DNA of 64,000 nt from Cyclina sinensis. Lineage: Eukaryota; Mollusca; Bivalvia; Venerida; Veneridae. Location: contig JAAONU010000014.1 in NCBI GenBank assembly GCA_012932295.1, forward strand, positions 36,239,977-36,303,976. Direction: 5' to 3'. This document shows positions 1 to 11,740 of the stretch, piece after piece. A program made the translations under genes and the position numbers. Below the pieces are notes generated by a model, which made no database searches, was not told the origin of the DNA, and worked only from the letters and a program-made list of their open reading frames with translations. Each line of letters opens with the position of its first letter. Positions within the stretch are counted from its first letter, which is position 1.

Positions 1-273
1 CTCATCAAATTCAGTCAAAGAATTTCTTAAAAAATTCAGAAAGACTCACCATCTACTCGTTGCCAAATATTCACTGCTTTTATCAGCTGGTACCACGTAC
101 TGCATCTAACATATATTCAGAACGCGAGAACAAGTATTGTCCGTTTAGGTACGGGTCACGGGAGATAGTTTGGCAGCTAACATTATTTCTCGAAAGAATG
201 TGTGGCGACGAGTAGATGGTGAAAGTCTTTTATTGATTTTCTAAGTAATTCCTTGACTGACTATGATATTGAT
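1..273. mobile_element. Inverted-repeat (foldback/MITE-like) element at left edge
   Basis: Bases about 8-74 are mirrored by bases about 196-263. The run GACTCACCATCTACTCG near 43-60 reads back on the other strand as GACTTTCACCATCTACTCG near 207-226, and the flanking TCAGTCAA...AATT and GCCAAATATTC parts also match with a few differences. The arms are about 70 bp around a centre of about 120 bp with no ORF. The left arm reaches base 1, so the element may extend outside the window. No family can be named. Confidence 0.65.
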
Positions 274-1239
274 TTGAAGCATAATTATTGCTTAATTGTT
301 AGCAGTATGTTCCAAACCTTCGTTTTTGTAAAGGAATCCAAGGAAAATCATGGGCATCTGTGGTGATTTGCGGCGGAACGTTTCATAAATTGTTTTATAT
401 CATTGTGCAGGGTAGTGGGTGTGGGCATTTTTTTTTAAAATGGCCATATTTGTAATGGATAATGATAGAAACAGATGTATCTGGATGCTGTCATGATTTG
501 TTATGCTCCGTTACATTTGTCCAGTGGATCAGTGGAGGGAGCTCGGTCTAATCTTCAAGTGACTGTGGTTTTATGTTGTTAATTTTGATGATAAGGAATA
601 AATTGTCTCCAAAGCTCAGTGGTTAAGCACTCCATCCTTTGTTTTGTTGACAGAAAGAGCATGAAATAAAATCGATTGTTTTTTTCCTTTTCAATTTTCG
701 TGGTATATAGAAGCATAAAATTATGTTTATTCCACAGCATAATAACTGCTCTTTAATCTTAAAGGAAAACATTTTTAGCAAAATTCTGTGATTCAGTCGC
801 TTTAAAGGGACATACTGTAACATTTACCTGTGGTATATTGCGTATGTATTTATTTGCCTCATTCTCTTTAAAAATGACAATGATTTTGATAGATTGAAGA
901 TACAGTTTTTGTTTAGCAACGAGTCGTTATAATGGGCTATCTATCAAGAATTCGGGCTTAACCAGCTTGAATGTAAAAACTAGGGCACTCTGATTAAAAT
1001 CATATGAACTTCAGTCAGATTGACTGTATCTTTATCTTACGGACTTGCTTCGTCAACTTTGAGCATTAAAGTTTAAAGAAGGTGATGTTTTGAGCAAAGG
1101 TTGACCACGCAAGACGGACGAGCGGAATCACATAACCTCACCATGATCACGTTATGCTCAGGTGCTCATGTAGCAAAGACTCTGGAGACAAGGTAGACGA
1201 AACAGCATTCTAAAAATAGTTATTTATAACTGTAATATA
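274..1239. other. Upstream region of the pathogen-related gene
   Basis: This is AT-rich sequence with no convincing coding exon. It probably contains the promoter and 5'UTR of the gene starting at 1240, but no TATA box or transcription start can be fixed. An ATG at 1143 opens a 17-codon frame ending in TAG at 1194-1196. If the mRNA starts upstream of it, this would be a small upstream ORF. Confidence 0.3.
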
Positions 1240-1452
1240 ATGGAGTTAAGGTCTAACAGTGCTCCCAAGCGAGCGTTCATGGACGAGCCAGATATAAAAT
1301 GGCGTCATGGATCCAAGCCGGATTATACAGCCATCAATGAGAAGTTTTTGAAGGAGAGAACAAAGGTTCACGCTGAGGGATCTCTGGAGAAAGTTGTTGA
1401 GGATCTGGTGAAAACATGGGAAATGGAAAGCAGTCATAAAACACGTGAACAG
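1240..1452 (+). CDS. Pathogen-related protein, exon 1
   Basis: This exon encodes residues 1-71, from ATG at 1240 to CAG at 1450-1452, followed by the donor GTAAAG. It carries the WRHG motif and the KTWEMESSHKTRE segment that marks the family. The open frame runs on to 1479 only because the intron happens to be open for nine codons. Confidence 0.88.
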
Positions 1453-4400
1453 GTAAAGAACTTCCCTTCATTTAAATAATATTATATGCATAAAAAGTTA
1501 GGAATGGTCAAATTTCAATTTGACTTCGAATAATGTTGAAACATGTGAATTCGCGATCTCATTGACTCTATCTTTCTTGAGCAGTGAAAAAGTAACAGTC
1601 AATGATACTTCCGAGTAAACTTAGCAGCTAAAGACTTCCATATGGTTCACAAAAGATTTCCTGACTGTTTTAACTTCATGGAAAGAAGTTAGGACATATC
1701 ATTTATGCTGGCAATATAAATTCCTCCGAGAAATTTATTTAGTCTGCATGCAGTTCGATTTGCAAACTAAACGTTTATTATCTACGTGAGGACTTGCACA
1801 TGTTGTAAAATAGAAGTTCAAACTGAAAGGTGACATATGACTAGACATTTGCCTAAATTTGCAAAATCTAAAGATTTCGTACAACTTTGTGTGTACATAT
1901 TTCTGAACTGAACTAAATTTCCCGTTTCTTTAAAAAAAGAGAGTGAAAAGTCAATTCCCCTGCATGTTTACAGACAGTGTAATTCTTCAGAAGTCTTAGA
2001 AAACTACTCTTGCCTTTGAAAAAAGGGTATACAGCATCTGACACGAGTTTTCATTTCATATAAATTCTCATCCAACGAGTTTAGAAAAATGTGTTAAACG
2101 AGCCGCTGGTTAGCTAAATAACATTATTCCTGAGAGCTGAATAAGCAGCTACCGAATTACATTATTCCTGAGAGTTGAATAAGCCGCTGGTAATCTGAAT
2201 TACATCATTCCTGAGAGTTGAATAAGCAGCTGCTGAATTACATTATTCCTCAGAGTTGAATAAGCCGTTGCTAAGCTGAATAACAATATTCCTGAGAGTT
2301 AAATATGCCGCTGGTAAGCTAAATATACATTATTCCTGAGAGTTGAATAAGCCACTGGTAAGCTTAATAACAATACTCATGAGAGTTAAATAAGCCGCTG
2401 GTTAGCTGAATAACATTATTCCTGGGAGTTGAATAAGCCGCTGGTAAGCTGAATAACATTATTCCTGAGAGCTGAATAAAAGTTTATATGAAATGTTAAC
2501 GAGTGTCATATTTTTATCACATTTCCAAAACAACCATAAATGGGTCTTACTGTAGCTATATTTATTTAAACTATACTGAAACAAAATCTATTACAAAACG
2601 TCCACCTAGAAAGATAGTTCCAAATGAAATCTCAAAATGTGTCTCCTTGAAATAGGATATCTGTATAATCACAAATTTAAAAAAATGACAATAAACCCAA
2701 ATAATTAATTTGAAGCCAGAAGTAAATGTGTGCTGTTTTTAGCCATGTGATAGATCTTTTTTATTATGACAATAAAAAAGATTTTCAGTTTCGTTTTTAT
2801 TTGCTGACCATAATGTTTTTCTTTACTTATATTGGTAAAGATTTTTTAAAGCTGAATGGCAATAATATACGAATATATACGAATACATTCAGTTTACTTG
2901 TCTAAACATGTGTACCATATTCGAAAGTTACATATGTTAGAAAGTCTGTGCGGTTGCTGTTTAAAAGCATTGCCTTGTGTAATATGTAGTTTTGCGCTTG
3001 AGGCTGAAAAAGGTGGAACTAGAAAAACAGGGTCAGCATGTTTACAGTAAAGCAGTTTGATTATTTTATAACCTTAAAAATGATTGTCTATATGTAGTAT
3101 CTGCATGTTAAGTACTAGTAAATGGTTAAATACCCTCATACAATATTTATAAAAATATAAGTTATAGATGCATTTAAATGAATTAGATCTAATTGAAGTA
3201 CACACTATATTCGATTGAACATAATGTACTATCGGTCCATCTACAGCCGTACCTGTTTAATACATTCTTAGAGACAGGCTGAATATGAAAAATGTAAATT
3301 TCAATCAAAGAATGAAGTTTTTTAGAATAATTGCTTAGGTAAAAATAGCAGCATGCTACTCTCAAAATGGAGTTAAACTACTTCGAACTATTCTTTGCAC
3401 TTTATGATGAATTTTGAAGATATATGAACTGACACATGGCCTACACAGAATTATAATTTTCATGACAAAAGCTAGAGTTTATCATATATAGTCAAAATAA
3501 GACATTTCCTTGTTTTATTCATAGAACACTTTTCAGTCAATCATGTTATTAAAGAAATAAACCACTGTTGTATCAGAAAAATGAAAGAGCAATATGTAAG
3601 GAACATAAAGTGTCTGAAACTATATATTTACATAAAGATTTTAGATCAAACGCACTATACAAGAATACTAAAATACAAAGAGGGACATTCCTGATAACAA
3701 ATTATCTCCCTTACTCAGATAACATCAAAGGTAGACCAAATAGTACATTGGTCCTTTCAGTTGGAATACTCTGACTTTATCCTTGTTTCTAATTGTGATG
3801 GTCTTGACTTTCAGATGTATAAATTGTCATTTATATATTAAATAAAAAGTTAATATTATCAAAACACAAAGATAATGGTGTTAACAAAACATGTTGCTAA
3901 ACTTAATGTGTAATCTGAATACCACTGTTGCAAATAATTAGGGTTAATTATTACCATACCAAAAGAGAAAATAGCGATAAAAGCAGAGGAATCCAAAGGG
4001 AAGATAATCCACTTTTGTCCCCCAGTAAACTTGTTCAGCTTTTACTTATTATGTTGTAATCTTTTTAAAGGACTGGCGTTCAGTCGACAAAGAGGTGTTT
4101 TACATCAGTGCGAATGACACGAAAAAGTTCAGTCTCGCAGACAACATTGCAGTCGGCAACTACAATATTCTCATGCACAACAGCGTTCTTTATGACTCCA
4201 GCAAAGAAACTAACGACTCCTCGCATGATCTGTTACGGAACGTTTTCAAGAGCGGATTTGCATGGGAACTCCTCGAGGTATTCTCGGGTAAGTGTAAAGA
4301 CAGAGGAACGCCCTCTTGTCAAATACATGTAGCAACATAATGTTGACTCTGCTGAACATTTTCACTTAAGTGCGGTATCAAATTTCTATTAGTCTTCTTT

Positions 4401-6803
4401 TAGCCTTTAAGCCCTTAAAATAAAATAAAAAATGAAGTTTCTTAAAAATAATATAAAATGTTCATGGAATTAAAAAATAAATGTTATATCGAATTTTGAA
4501 TCGAATAGTGTGTGTATTTTAAGCAGCCATGTTACATTTTCAAACATTTTATTGGTTAAGATAATACTGTAAATGTGAGATCTTTAAAGAACTACAAAAA
4601 TGAAATTCTAGAAAGCATGTTATCATCTACTGACTGTAGTCTAATTATGCTGTGTGATAATGTTTCTGATGCATGGGACAAATTTAAGTCACTATTTTTA
4701 AATGCAATAAATAGTATAGCACCAGTTAAGAAAATCTGCCTACAGATCCTTTGGTTACTTCTGAATTGTTGTCTAGTATTGAAGAACGGAATGAGGTTTT
4801 TAATATTTTTAAGAAAGAGAAAATTTTAAACTGATTTTAACTATGAATGTTTTAAAAGGCACATAAAGAATACACAATATGCTATTCAGAAAGCCAAGCA
4901 CAATACAGAACAATAAAAATGATTCCAAATCTCTATGGCAATATCTAAAAGAACTGGAACTGCCTTCTGAAAAGAAGAAATTTTCTTGTTGTCATTATAT
5001 TGGTCTTAATATTGATAATGAGCTATACTTTGACAAATCAAAAGTTGCTGAAACATTTAACAACTTTTATACAACTGTTGCATTAAATTTGGTAGCAAAG
5101 TTACCTTGTCCGTCTTTTAAGTTTGGTAAAGATTTTGATTTGAATTTTTATTCTTCAAAGGGTGTGATTAGAAAAAGTAGAAATCAGATGGTATACCTGC
5201 TCAGTTTGTTGTAGATAGGTCTTTAAATGTTTGTCCATTGACTCACATTATTAATTTGTCATTAATTCAGGGTGTTGTTCCTGATGATTTAAAATCTGCT
5301 AGAGTTGTACTATTGTATAAGAAAAATGACAAAACTGATGTTGGAAACTATCACCCAGTATCTGTATTAAGTATAATTTCTAAAAAAAAAAATGAAAGAT
5401 TAGTATATGATCAAGTATAGAAAATAGTCTTTTATATGGTTTTCAGTCTGGCTTTAGAAGTGGTTTTTCACTGATACATGTCTGGTTCATTTGAAAGATT
5501 ACATTCGCTTTCAGTTGGATCAAGGTTATTTTGTAGATTAGGTTCTGTTAGACTTGCAGAAAGCCTTTATTAAGTAGACCACCCAATTCTTATCATGGAA
5601 CTTAAAGCGATAGGTCTTGGTAATTATATTGTGCGATGGTTTACATCTTATTTACCTGGTAAGCAACAAGTAGTTGATGTCTCAAGTAGTTGACACATTC
5701 TAGTGTTGCTTTAGTTACAGGCGGCGTTCCCCAAGGTCATTTTTAGGTCCCCTGTTATTTCATATATATGTTAATGGCATGTCTTCAGTAGTAACGAACA
5801 AGCTCCTGGTTTATGCTGATGCCTCGGCCATTCTTGTTGCTAATAAGGGTAGGTCAGTTGTTGAAAATTATTTGGGAAAGGATCTCCAATCTGTAATTTC
5901 TTGGTTAACTGAAAACAAACTTCCTTTGCATCTGGGAAAACATAATCCATTTTATTTTATTCCAAGGCGAGATTAAAATCTAATTCTAATTTAAGTGTGT
6001 TTTGAAATGACACATACAGTCAACTAATTCAGTAAAGTATGTTGGTGCTACTCTTGATCAGTCTGTGTCAAGTGAATCAATGGCAATGTCTGTAATTAAG
6101 AAAGCCAGTGCAAGGCTGAAATGTCTGTATAGATAAAGCTAGTTTCTTACTGAGACAACTAAGAAAATGATAATCAGAACTTTTAATTTAGTGTCACTTT
6201 GACTATGCCTGTGCACTCTGGTATAATGAGCTAACTAAGTTTTGGCAAAACAAACTTCAGGTTACCAAAAAAAAACAAATTAGGCTTGTTTTTAATCTTG
6301 AACATAGATCTTACATGAGACCAGAATACTTTAAATCTTTGAATTGGTTATCTGTGAGTAAAAGAGCAGATTTGATAGTTTTAGGCCATGTTTTTAAAAT
6401 TAAATAGTGTTATCATCAGAATACTTGAAAACACATTTTGTGTCTCAAGATTCTGTCCATTCTCATCATACACGTTTTAGAGACAGTTGTAGCTATGCTA
6501 TTCTCAATGTAAAATCTTTCGGTGGTAAATCCTTTGCCTACACAGGTATTAAACTATGAAATTGTCTTCCTCCAGATCTAAGGAACATTTCTCAATTTAA
6601 AATGTATAAAATTCATGTTAAAATCCTATTAATTAGTCAGTTGTTTTGTAGCTATACTTTGGATATACATACATTAGTCTTTCAATAATGATTTAGGACT
6701 GTGATAAAATGCTATGCCTCTCTATGTCAGCACTTACTTATACAATGGACCACAATGGAAATAAGAGACGAAGTATAATTGAGTAATGACATGGATTTTA
6801 TTT

Positions 6804-6873
<70 letters not shown>

Positions 6874-7161
6874 CAATAATATATACGCTAAAGAAGTGAT
6901 AAAAGCCAAAATATATGTCTTTTATATGGTTTCAAAGGTCCTCCAAATGTAGCGTTCACATGGCGACACTGGGGAACATTTGAAGGTGACTACAAGAAGG
7001 TCAAGGCCACTGGAGAAACCATCGAATTGTTTGGGAGTTGTTTCGTCAAAGTCAATGACCAGCTCAAAATTCAAAGCATTGAGGTCTTTTATGATCCAAA
7101 CATGATGCTGAAGAAACTAACAGCGACTGCAGACAAGACCAAATGTCCTTTCCAACATTAA
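1240..7161 (+). CDS. Pathogen-related protein (barley PR-like, SnoaL/NTF2-like fold), three exons
   Basis: I assemble a complete 217-residue protein from exons 1240-1452, 4071-4287 and 6938-7161. Introns are GT...AG and the phases join correctly (phase 0, then phase 1). The protein aligns along its length with the family named after the barley 'pathogen-related protein'. It shows an N-terminal WRHG (residues 21-24), EGSLEKVVEDLVKTWEME (46-63), SSHD in the middle, GFAWE...VFSGPP across the exon 2/3 junction, WRHWG in exon 3 and a YDPN block near the C terminus. Family members are small soluble proteins of about 200-235 residues with a SnoaL-like domain. Their biochemical role is not well established. 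The start ATG is the first in frame and gives the family's usual length. There is no signal peptide or membrane segment. A polyA signal AATAAA lies at 7472-7477. Family assignment is firm; function is unknown, and the plant name should not be read as a defence role. Confidence 0.88.
2090..2485. repeat. 43-bp tandem repeat array in intron 1
   Basis: About nine imperfect copies of a 40-43 bp unit are present, with the core TTCCTGAGAGTTGAATAAGC followed by CGCTGGTAAGCTGAATAACA. Copies differ by point changes and small indels, for example CAGCTGCTGAATTAC replacing CCGCTGGTAAGC. The array lies wholly inside intron 1 of the pathogen-related gene and has no open frame. Confidence 0.85.
2486..4070. 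other. Remainder of intron 1
   Basis: This is AT-rich intron sequence ending in the acceptor CTTTTTAAAG at 4061-4070. Short open frames at 2856-3050 and 3568-3774 resemble nothing I recognise and are probably chance. Confidence 0.5.
4071..4287 (+). CDS. Pathogen-related protein, exon 2
   Basis: The exon begins GAC TGG CGT directly after the AAAG acceptor and ends TTC TCG G before GTAAGT, leaving one base for exon 3. It encodes residues 72-143 plus the first base of codon 144, including the NIAVGNYN and SSHDLL segments conserved in the family. Confidence 0.87.
4560..6650 (+). pseudogene. Decayed non-LTR (LINE) retrotransposon inside intron 2
   Basis: A broken reverse-transcriptase reading frame runs across three frames in host orientation. 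Recognisable pieces are the domain before the RT (4575-4829, 4879-5214), the finger segment with VVPDDLKSARVVLLYKK (5238-5420), a GVPQG-like strand near 5725-5745, the palm motif (5779-5976) and a C-terminal block with FDYACALWYNELTK (about 6195-6245). The catalytic YxDD box reads YADA, so one catalytic Asp is lost. Several stops and frameshifts interrupt it. No endonuclease domain is visible upstream, which suggests the 5' truncation typical of LINEs. The layout resembles Jockey/CR1-group elements, but the clade is uncertain. It cannot be active. Confidence 0.82.
6806..6873. repeat. (TA)n microsatellite
   Basis: This is an almost pure AT dinucleotide run of about 68 bases, 65 bp upstream of the exon 3 acceptor. 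Slippage here is likely to vary between individuals. Confidence 0.97.
6938..7161 (+). CDS. Pathogen-related protein, exon 3 (last)
   Basis: The acceptor TTTCAAAG is followed by GT CCT CCA, which with the G carried from exon 2 makes Gly-Pro-Pro. The exon encodes the PPNVAFTWRHWG strand, the segment FGSCFVKVNDQL and the C-terminal YDPNMMLKKL block, then TAA at 7159-7161. Confidence 0.88.
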
Positions 7162-7471
7162 TCATGCAGACGAACGTCTGTATGCGTTGACTGGTCACAG
7201 TTTAACTAATGTATTTTTGTTGTTTTCTTGAACACCTGTATTATTAGTCAGAGTATATTTTCTATAATTTACTTAGATGCACTTCTGCAAGCATTCATGA
7301 GCGTGTAGTGAGCCGGTCTTCTTAAAGTTTTAATTGGAATGAACCTTTTGTCTGTTTACATGTCTTCAAGACGCAGATCAACTCCGTTTAAATTCTTTAT
7401 GCGTTACTGAATTTAGAGTCGAGTTGGACAGCACCTGTAACTTCAAGCTTGGACACCGGCTATATATTGAT

Positions 7472-7477
7472 AATAAA
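7472..7477 (+). terminator. Polyadenylation signal of the pathogen-related gene
   Basis: AATAAA lies 311 bases after the stop codon. It is the first canonical hexamer on this strand after the CDS that I see. Confidence 0.5.
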
Positions 7478-7993
7478 CATCGACGTTATCATATTTTTCC
7501 TTCTTGAAGCATGTCTACATTGTCCCTTTGATAAAGGAGTAAATAGTGTAAGCTAGACAGGTATTGAGTTTTTTTTTGAGGCCCCAAAATGGTTACCCCG
7601 TTTATTATCCCCGTAATAGGTTGAGAAGAGGTCGGGGAACCATTCTCTATCAACCTTACAAATTTTCATAGTATATGGTAACATTGAATAATCCATGAAT
7701 AATAAACACACAAAAAGAAAAATATCTTTCAGTACATCACTACAATATGGGGAGTATCATTTGTTTTTAATATACTGTATCAGGGACCTTTTATATAAAA
7801 AGCTGCTAGTTGATAGTTTATACAACAACAACAACAACAATAATAATATTGAGTTTTAATTGATACTTACGGATAAATAAGTTAATAAGTAAATAGTTTT
7901 ATAAATAATAGGGAATCCTTTTAGAAATCCCATTGTTAGAATTCATCTAAATTACACTTACATATTACTCAAATTTTCAGTAACTGTACTGTA
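7478..7993. other. Intergenic, nothing recognised
   Basis: This is AT-rich sequence with a short (CAA)n/(TAA)n stretch near 7822-7850. No coding signal is seen. Confidence 0.5.
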
Positions 7994-9933
7994 GGAGAGG
8001 CCGGGGCAAAACGGAACACGAGGCAAAATAAAACAACTCGAAAAGCGTTCCAATGTCGTTACCTATGATGAAAACAATAACCAGAAAAGAACAATAGCGA
8101 TTCTGCCATTTTCCTGTTTCAAGCCTACGGGAAAGTGAGCTTAAGTAAAACGTAAACTCAAAAAAGAATTTTTGCTGCCGCTTAAGTAAATTCTGTAATT
8201 AACTACCGCAGATCACAATAGTATTAGTTAAAACCGTTGAAGCCTACATGAAAGATGTATCTGCATTTGTTTATTTTTACTCATCGGCAATGGCAGCTTC
8301 TTGTGTAACTACCACTTGATTCAGTGTCGAGGTCATTTACCGAGACGTGGCAAAACGGAACATATGTCACGGGGCATAATGGAACGGTGACAGCTGTGGC
8401 ACAGTTTTGGTTTTTTACACAGTAATTGATAAAAGTTCAGAATACTGAAGTATATAGTTAGCCCAAGTAAAATTACTATCATAAGTACCAAGCTTCATTG
8501 TGCATAGTGTTGTCACGTCCCACTCCGATGATTTTTTTCACTGAGTTAAGGCCCTTTTATACTTTTTACACATCAGTTTCTCCGGACTGTTTCTCATCAA
8601 CTATAGTTCAGATTTTAATAATTGTTTGCAAGAGTCGTTTTTACAAACGTTGCTGTGCATGTCGTTACCGTGTTCCATTGTCATGATTTTTAACAGAGTT
8701 ATGGGCCTTCATTTTTTTAAACATAAATTTGCCCATGCTATTTCACATCAACTATTTTTCAGAATTTTATGATACTTTGGAAGAATCATAAGTACAAAAC
8801 TTTCTTGTGCATGTCATTGTTGTGTTCCAGTCTCATGAATTTTCACCGAGTTATGGCCCTTTTATTTTTTACATATAAAAGATAAAATGTTTTTCCAGTG
8901 TAAGTTTGTCTGTGCTTTTTTCAGCAGTTATTAACTGAGGTTAATCAAACCCCAGATTTGCATGTCCTCAGCATGAAGTGTGTGTATTGAGTTCTGCTGA
9001 TTTTTTTGGCAAGAAGGTTAAGTTGTGTGTGTTTATCCATATGGTTGACTTACACTTCTGAGTTAACTTTCCACAGAAGTTTCAGTTATGAATATTTTCA
9101 GCCAACTTTTATATTATGGCAGACAAACGATAAATGTAGAAATTACTATGTACAGGCGGTATCTTGGGGTATTCATCACATTTAGTGACAGATCTTGGTT
9201 TTTCTTTTTTGTTTCAGTTTAAGACTTGTTTGTTTTTGTATTTTGTTGTTTTTTGTGTTTGTTGTTGTTGTTTTTTAGTAGTAAACGCAGCCCCCCCCCC
9301 CCAATCCCTCAAAAAAAAAAATGTGCAAACACAATTAACCTACCTAACTACCTCTCCCTCGATGTACCTACTTTACTTCGCCTTTACTTAACGCGAACTA
9401 TACACCAACGTATACTGCCTTGCCTTGCTCTAGCCAACCCGACCTAACCCTCCCACCCTGACATACCCTTACCTTTGCATACGTAGTATTGCCAGTCTAT
9501 AGAAAAAGTAATGTCGAAGAACATTGCCTCCCTAGTATAAACCTAAAATCTTCCGGCTAAGTCCTATTCATTATAATACCATACCGGTTTTTAGATGTAC
9601 AAAAAATTACTGTTATAAAAGAACCACAACAGAAAAGAAAATTCAATTCCGGAACACTGTCGTTTCGAAAGTATGACAATGTTCCATTTTGCCCCGTGAT
9701 ATGTGTCATTTTGCCCCATAGGCGGGGCAAAAATGGAACAATTTACCCGTGTCACTTTGTTATATGATGTCTAAATTAACGGAAGGGTATGTTTAAATAT
9801 CATACCAAATAAAGTACTATTGTAATACATAATGTCAGTATAAATAGTATACCTTTCCAATAACTCATACCTGAAAGGTGGGAAAATTTGTAAAACAAAA
9901 AAAAATAATGTTTCGTTTTACCCCGGTCTCCTC
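7994..9933. mobile_element. Non-autonomous DNA element with TA-flanked inverted ends and internal motif repeats
   Basis: The left end (7994 on) and the reverse complement of the right end (to 9933) share CCGGGG(C/T)AAAACG(G/A)AACA after a matched 13-bp lead. Both are directly flanked by TA (7992-7993 and 9934-9935), suggesting a TA target duplication as in the Tc1/mariner/pogo group. A second inverted pair lies inside: 8349-8385 against 9681-9716. The 16-base motif GGGGCAAAAYGGAACA or a close variant recurs about eight times near the two ends. No transposase frame is visible in the interior, so it would depend on a partner element. Confidence 0.6.
8475..8905. repeat. About 155-bp tandem repeat inside the 1.94-kb element
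   Basis: Nearly three copies are present. Each contains a TGTGCAT...GTGTTCC-like segment (about 8500, 8654, 8809), then CATGATTTTTCAC, GAGTTATGGCCCTTTT and an AT-rich spacer. Copies diverge by about a quarter of positions by eye. It lies wholly within the inverted-end element. Confidence 0.7.
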
Positions 9934-11530
9934 TAAATAAAAATGTTAAATATGTAAGGATCACATCGAAATTTCTGACCAGATCTTCTTTTTGCTATTT
10001 TTTGTTTTTGCGAACTAAAGGGAGGTAATTTTCTTTTACAAAATAAATCGCAAGTTTACAACAAATTTGCAATTATAAAATATAGTAAAATGTTAACATT
10101 TTTATAAAATTTCTTTTATGTATATTTAATCATATAAGCTGGTAGATGCTAATAAAAATTAATGCTTGCTTAGTTATAACTCTTCATTGTTATATATTTC
10201 CTGAATAGCCAATTAATTTACCATCGTTCCTGAGAAAGTACCAATTCAACAGTATTTCAGTTAATTATCTTTAGAGCCCTCTGTAGCTAAGAGGTTGGAC
10301 CCCGTCAATAGAATTCTTGCATATTTTGGTTAGATTAACGTTATCAATCGTGTAGTTCTGATGATATACTCTCATGTACGAGGTATGAGGTTGTTTTGCA
10401 AGTATAGAACGTTGTAATTTGAAATATATTAGCGGAATTGACCAATCGCTGACATCTGGTATCAGCTGATGAGCGGTCAGGATGCTTAAGACAGGACTTT
10501 CTCAAAATGCAGGTAGCACACGCTTGGTGTGTCGCAGAATGTTTTCGCCTGGATGCTGAAGTGTTACTAGGCACACGGTATTTGTTGCACACAGACCTGG
10601 TCGCGGTCATGTCAAGTCTATCACTCCAGCCTCGGGACCGTTTAATTGTGATACAAGCTGCACAGAATTGTTTCCGTTACTCCCGATATATTATATAACA
10701 AGATTTTTCTTGTAAAAACTGTTGACTCTTAAAAACGTAGTCGATTACGTTGGATTGAACTTCCGTTGGTATGGACGCGTTGCTAACAAAACTGAAATCT
10801 TTTAAATGTAACCAATCAGAATTCGATAATCTGAGTAGTCTGTGCCGGTGTATCTTGACTGTCTAAGATGGCTTAACGGGAAAAAGGAATGGTGAGCCTT
10901 CGGATTATCGACGGTTTGTTACAAATAATTTCTTCTGTCTTTCGGATGAAAATGGAGATAGGCAATGTAACTTACGACAGGATTGTGTTCAACCACGGGG
11001 TAAAATTCCAACTTCCGTTCTTCAGCTCGGACAAAATCGGTCAGAGAAACGAATACATCTTAAGCGCAATCGACTGACCTTTACCGAGAATGGAATATGA
11101 TAAGATTTTATCGCAGTGTTTTAGCCAGGAGTTGGAGACCTTTATAAATTTGCATTGCCTAGTCAGTGCAATTTATGTTTTTTTAAAATGCACAAAGTTT
11201 GAACTCTCGATTAATTCTGTAAGGTTACAGTAATATGGAATTGTAGCCCCTCTTCACCTCTACATCTTTTTAAATCTGCTACTTTGACTGATAAATACAT
11301 ACCTTACAATATAAGCTACGGCAAACAGATTTTACTTGTTTCAAACTCGAATCCACAGTTAACTAGGTTTGAAGTTGAAAATAACCATAAAAAAGGGAAA
11401 TTATACCGTCTCAAAGACTATCCAATAATTAACTTGTTCAAAATTTAGAATATTACGCAAATCACCCAAACATTCTAACTAAATACCAGTGACATAGGCA
11501 TATAACATTCTTTGTTATTCAAGATCATTT
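9934..11530. other. Intergenic, no gene recognised
   Basis: Open frames of 60-90 codons occur on both strands near 10340-10700 and 10889-11077, the former overlapping antisense. None resembles a known family and neither has splice or start context that stands out. Confidence 0.4.
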
Positions 11531-11740
11531 TCAGTGCTTGCTATGCTATTATGCTCCAGTGCAGGGTCCGCGAGTTCGATCCAAAGCTCCTCCATTAATA
11601 TTACTAATTGTTTATGTAGCAGTGCTGTACACTGAGCATGGAAAAGAACCAGGGGTGTCTATGGAATGGGGTGCTTTATGTATCTTGCACTATCCCACAC
11701 AACCTAAAATAACTAACCTCTGTAAGGGGTCGGTCTTATG
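11530..11740 (+). mobile_element. SINE-like copy, tRNA-derived (same family as 21558-21785)
   Basis: It contains a Pol III box-B-like GCGAGTTCGATCC at 11569-11581. The body shares ACACTGAGC, GTGTCT(A/G)GAATGG(A/G), GCACTATCCC and AAAATAAC with the copy at 21.6 kb, in the same order and spacing. Two such copies in one window support a dispersed short element. Confidence 0.55.

Noticed and set aside
598..650. tRNA-like box A (AAGCTCAGTGGTTAAGCAC)
   Set aside because: No matching box B or cloverleaf downstream; a chance match or a very short SINE scrap.
10344..11077. Three 62-88 codon frames, two overlapping antisense
   Set aside because: No recognisable domain, no family resemblance, no supporting splice signals.
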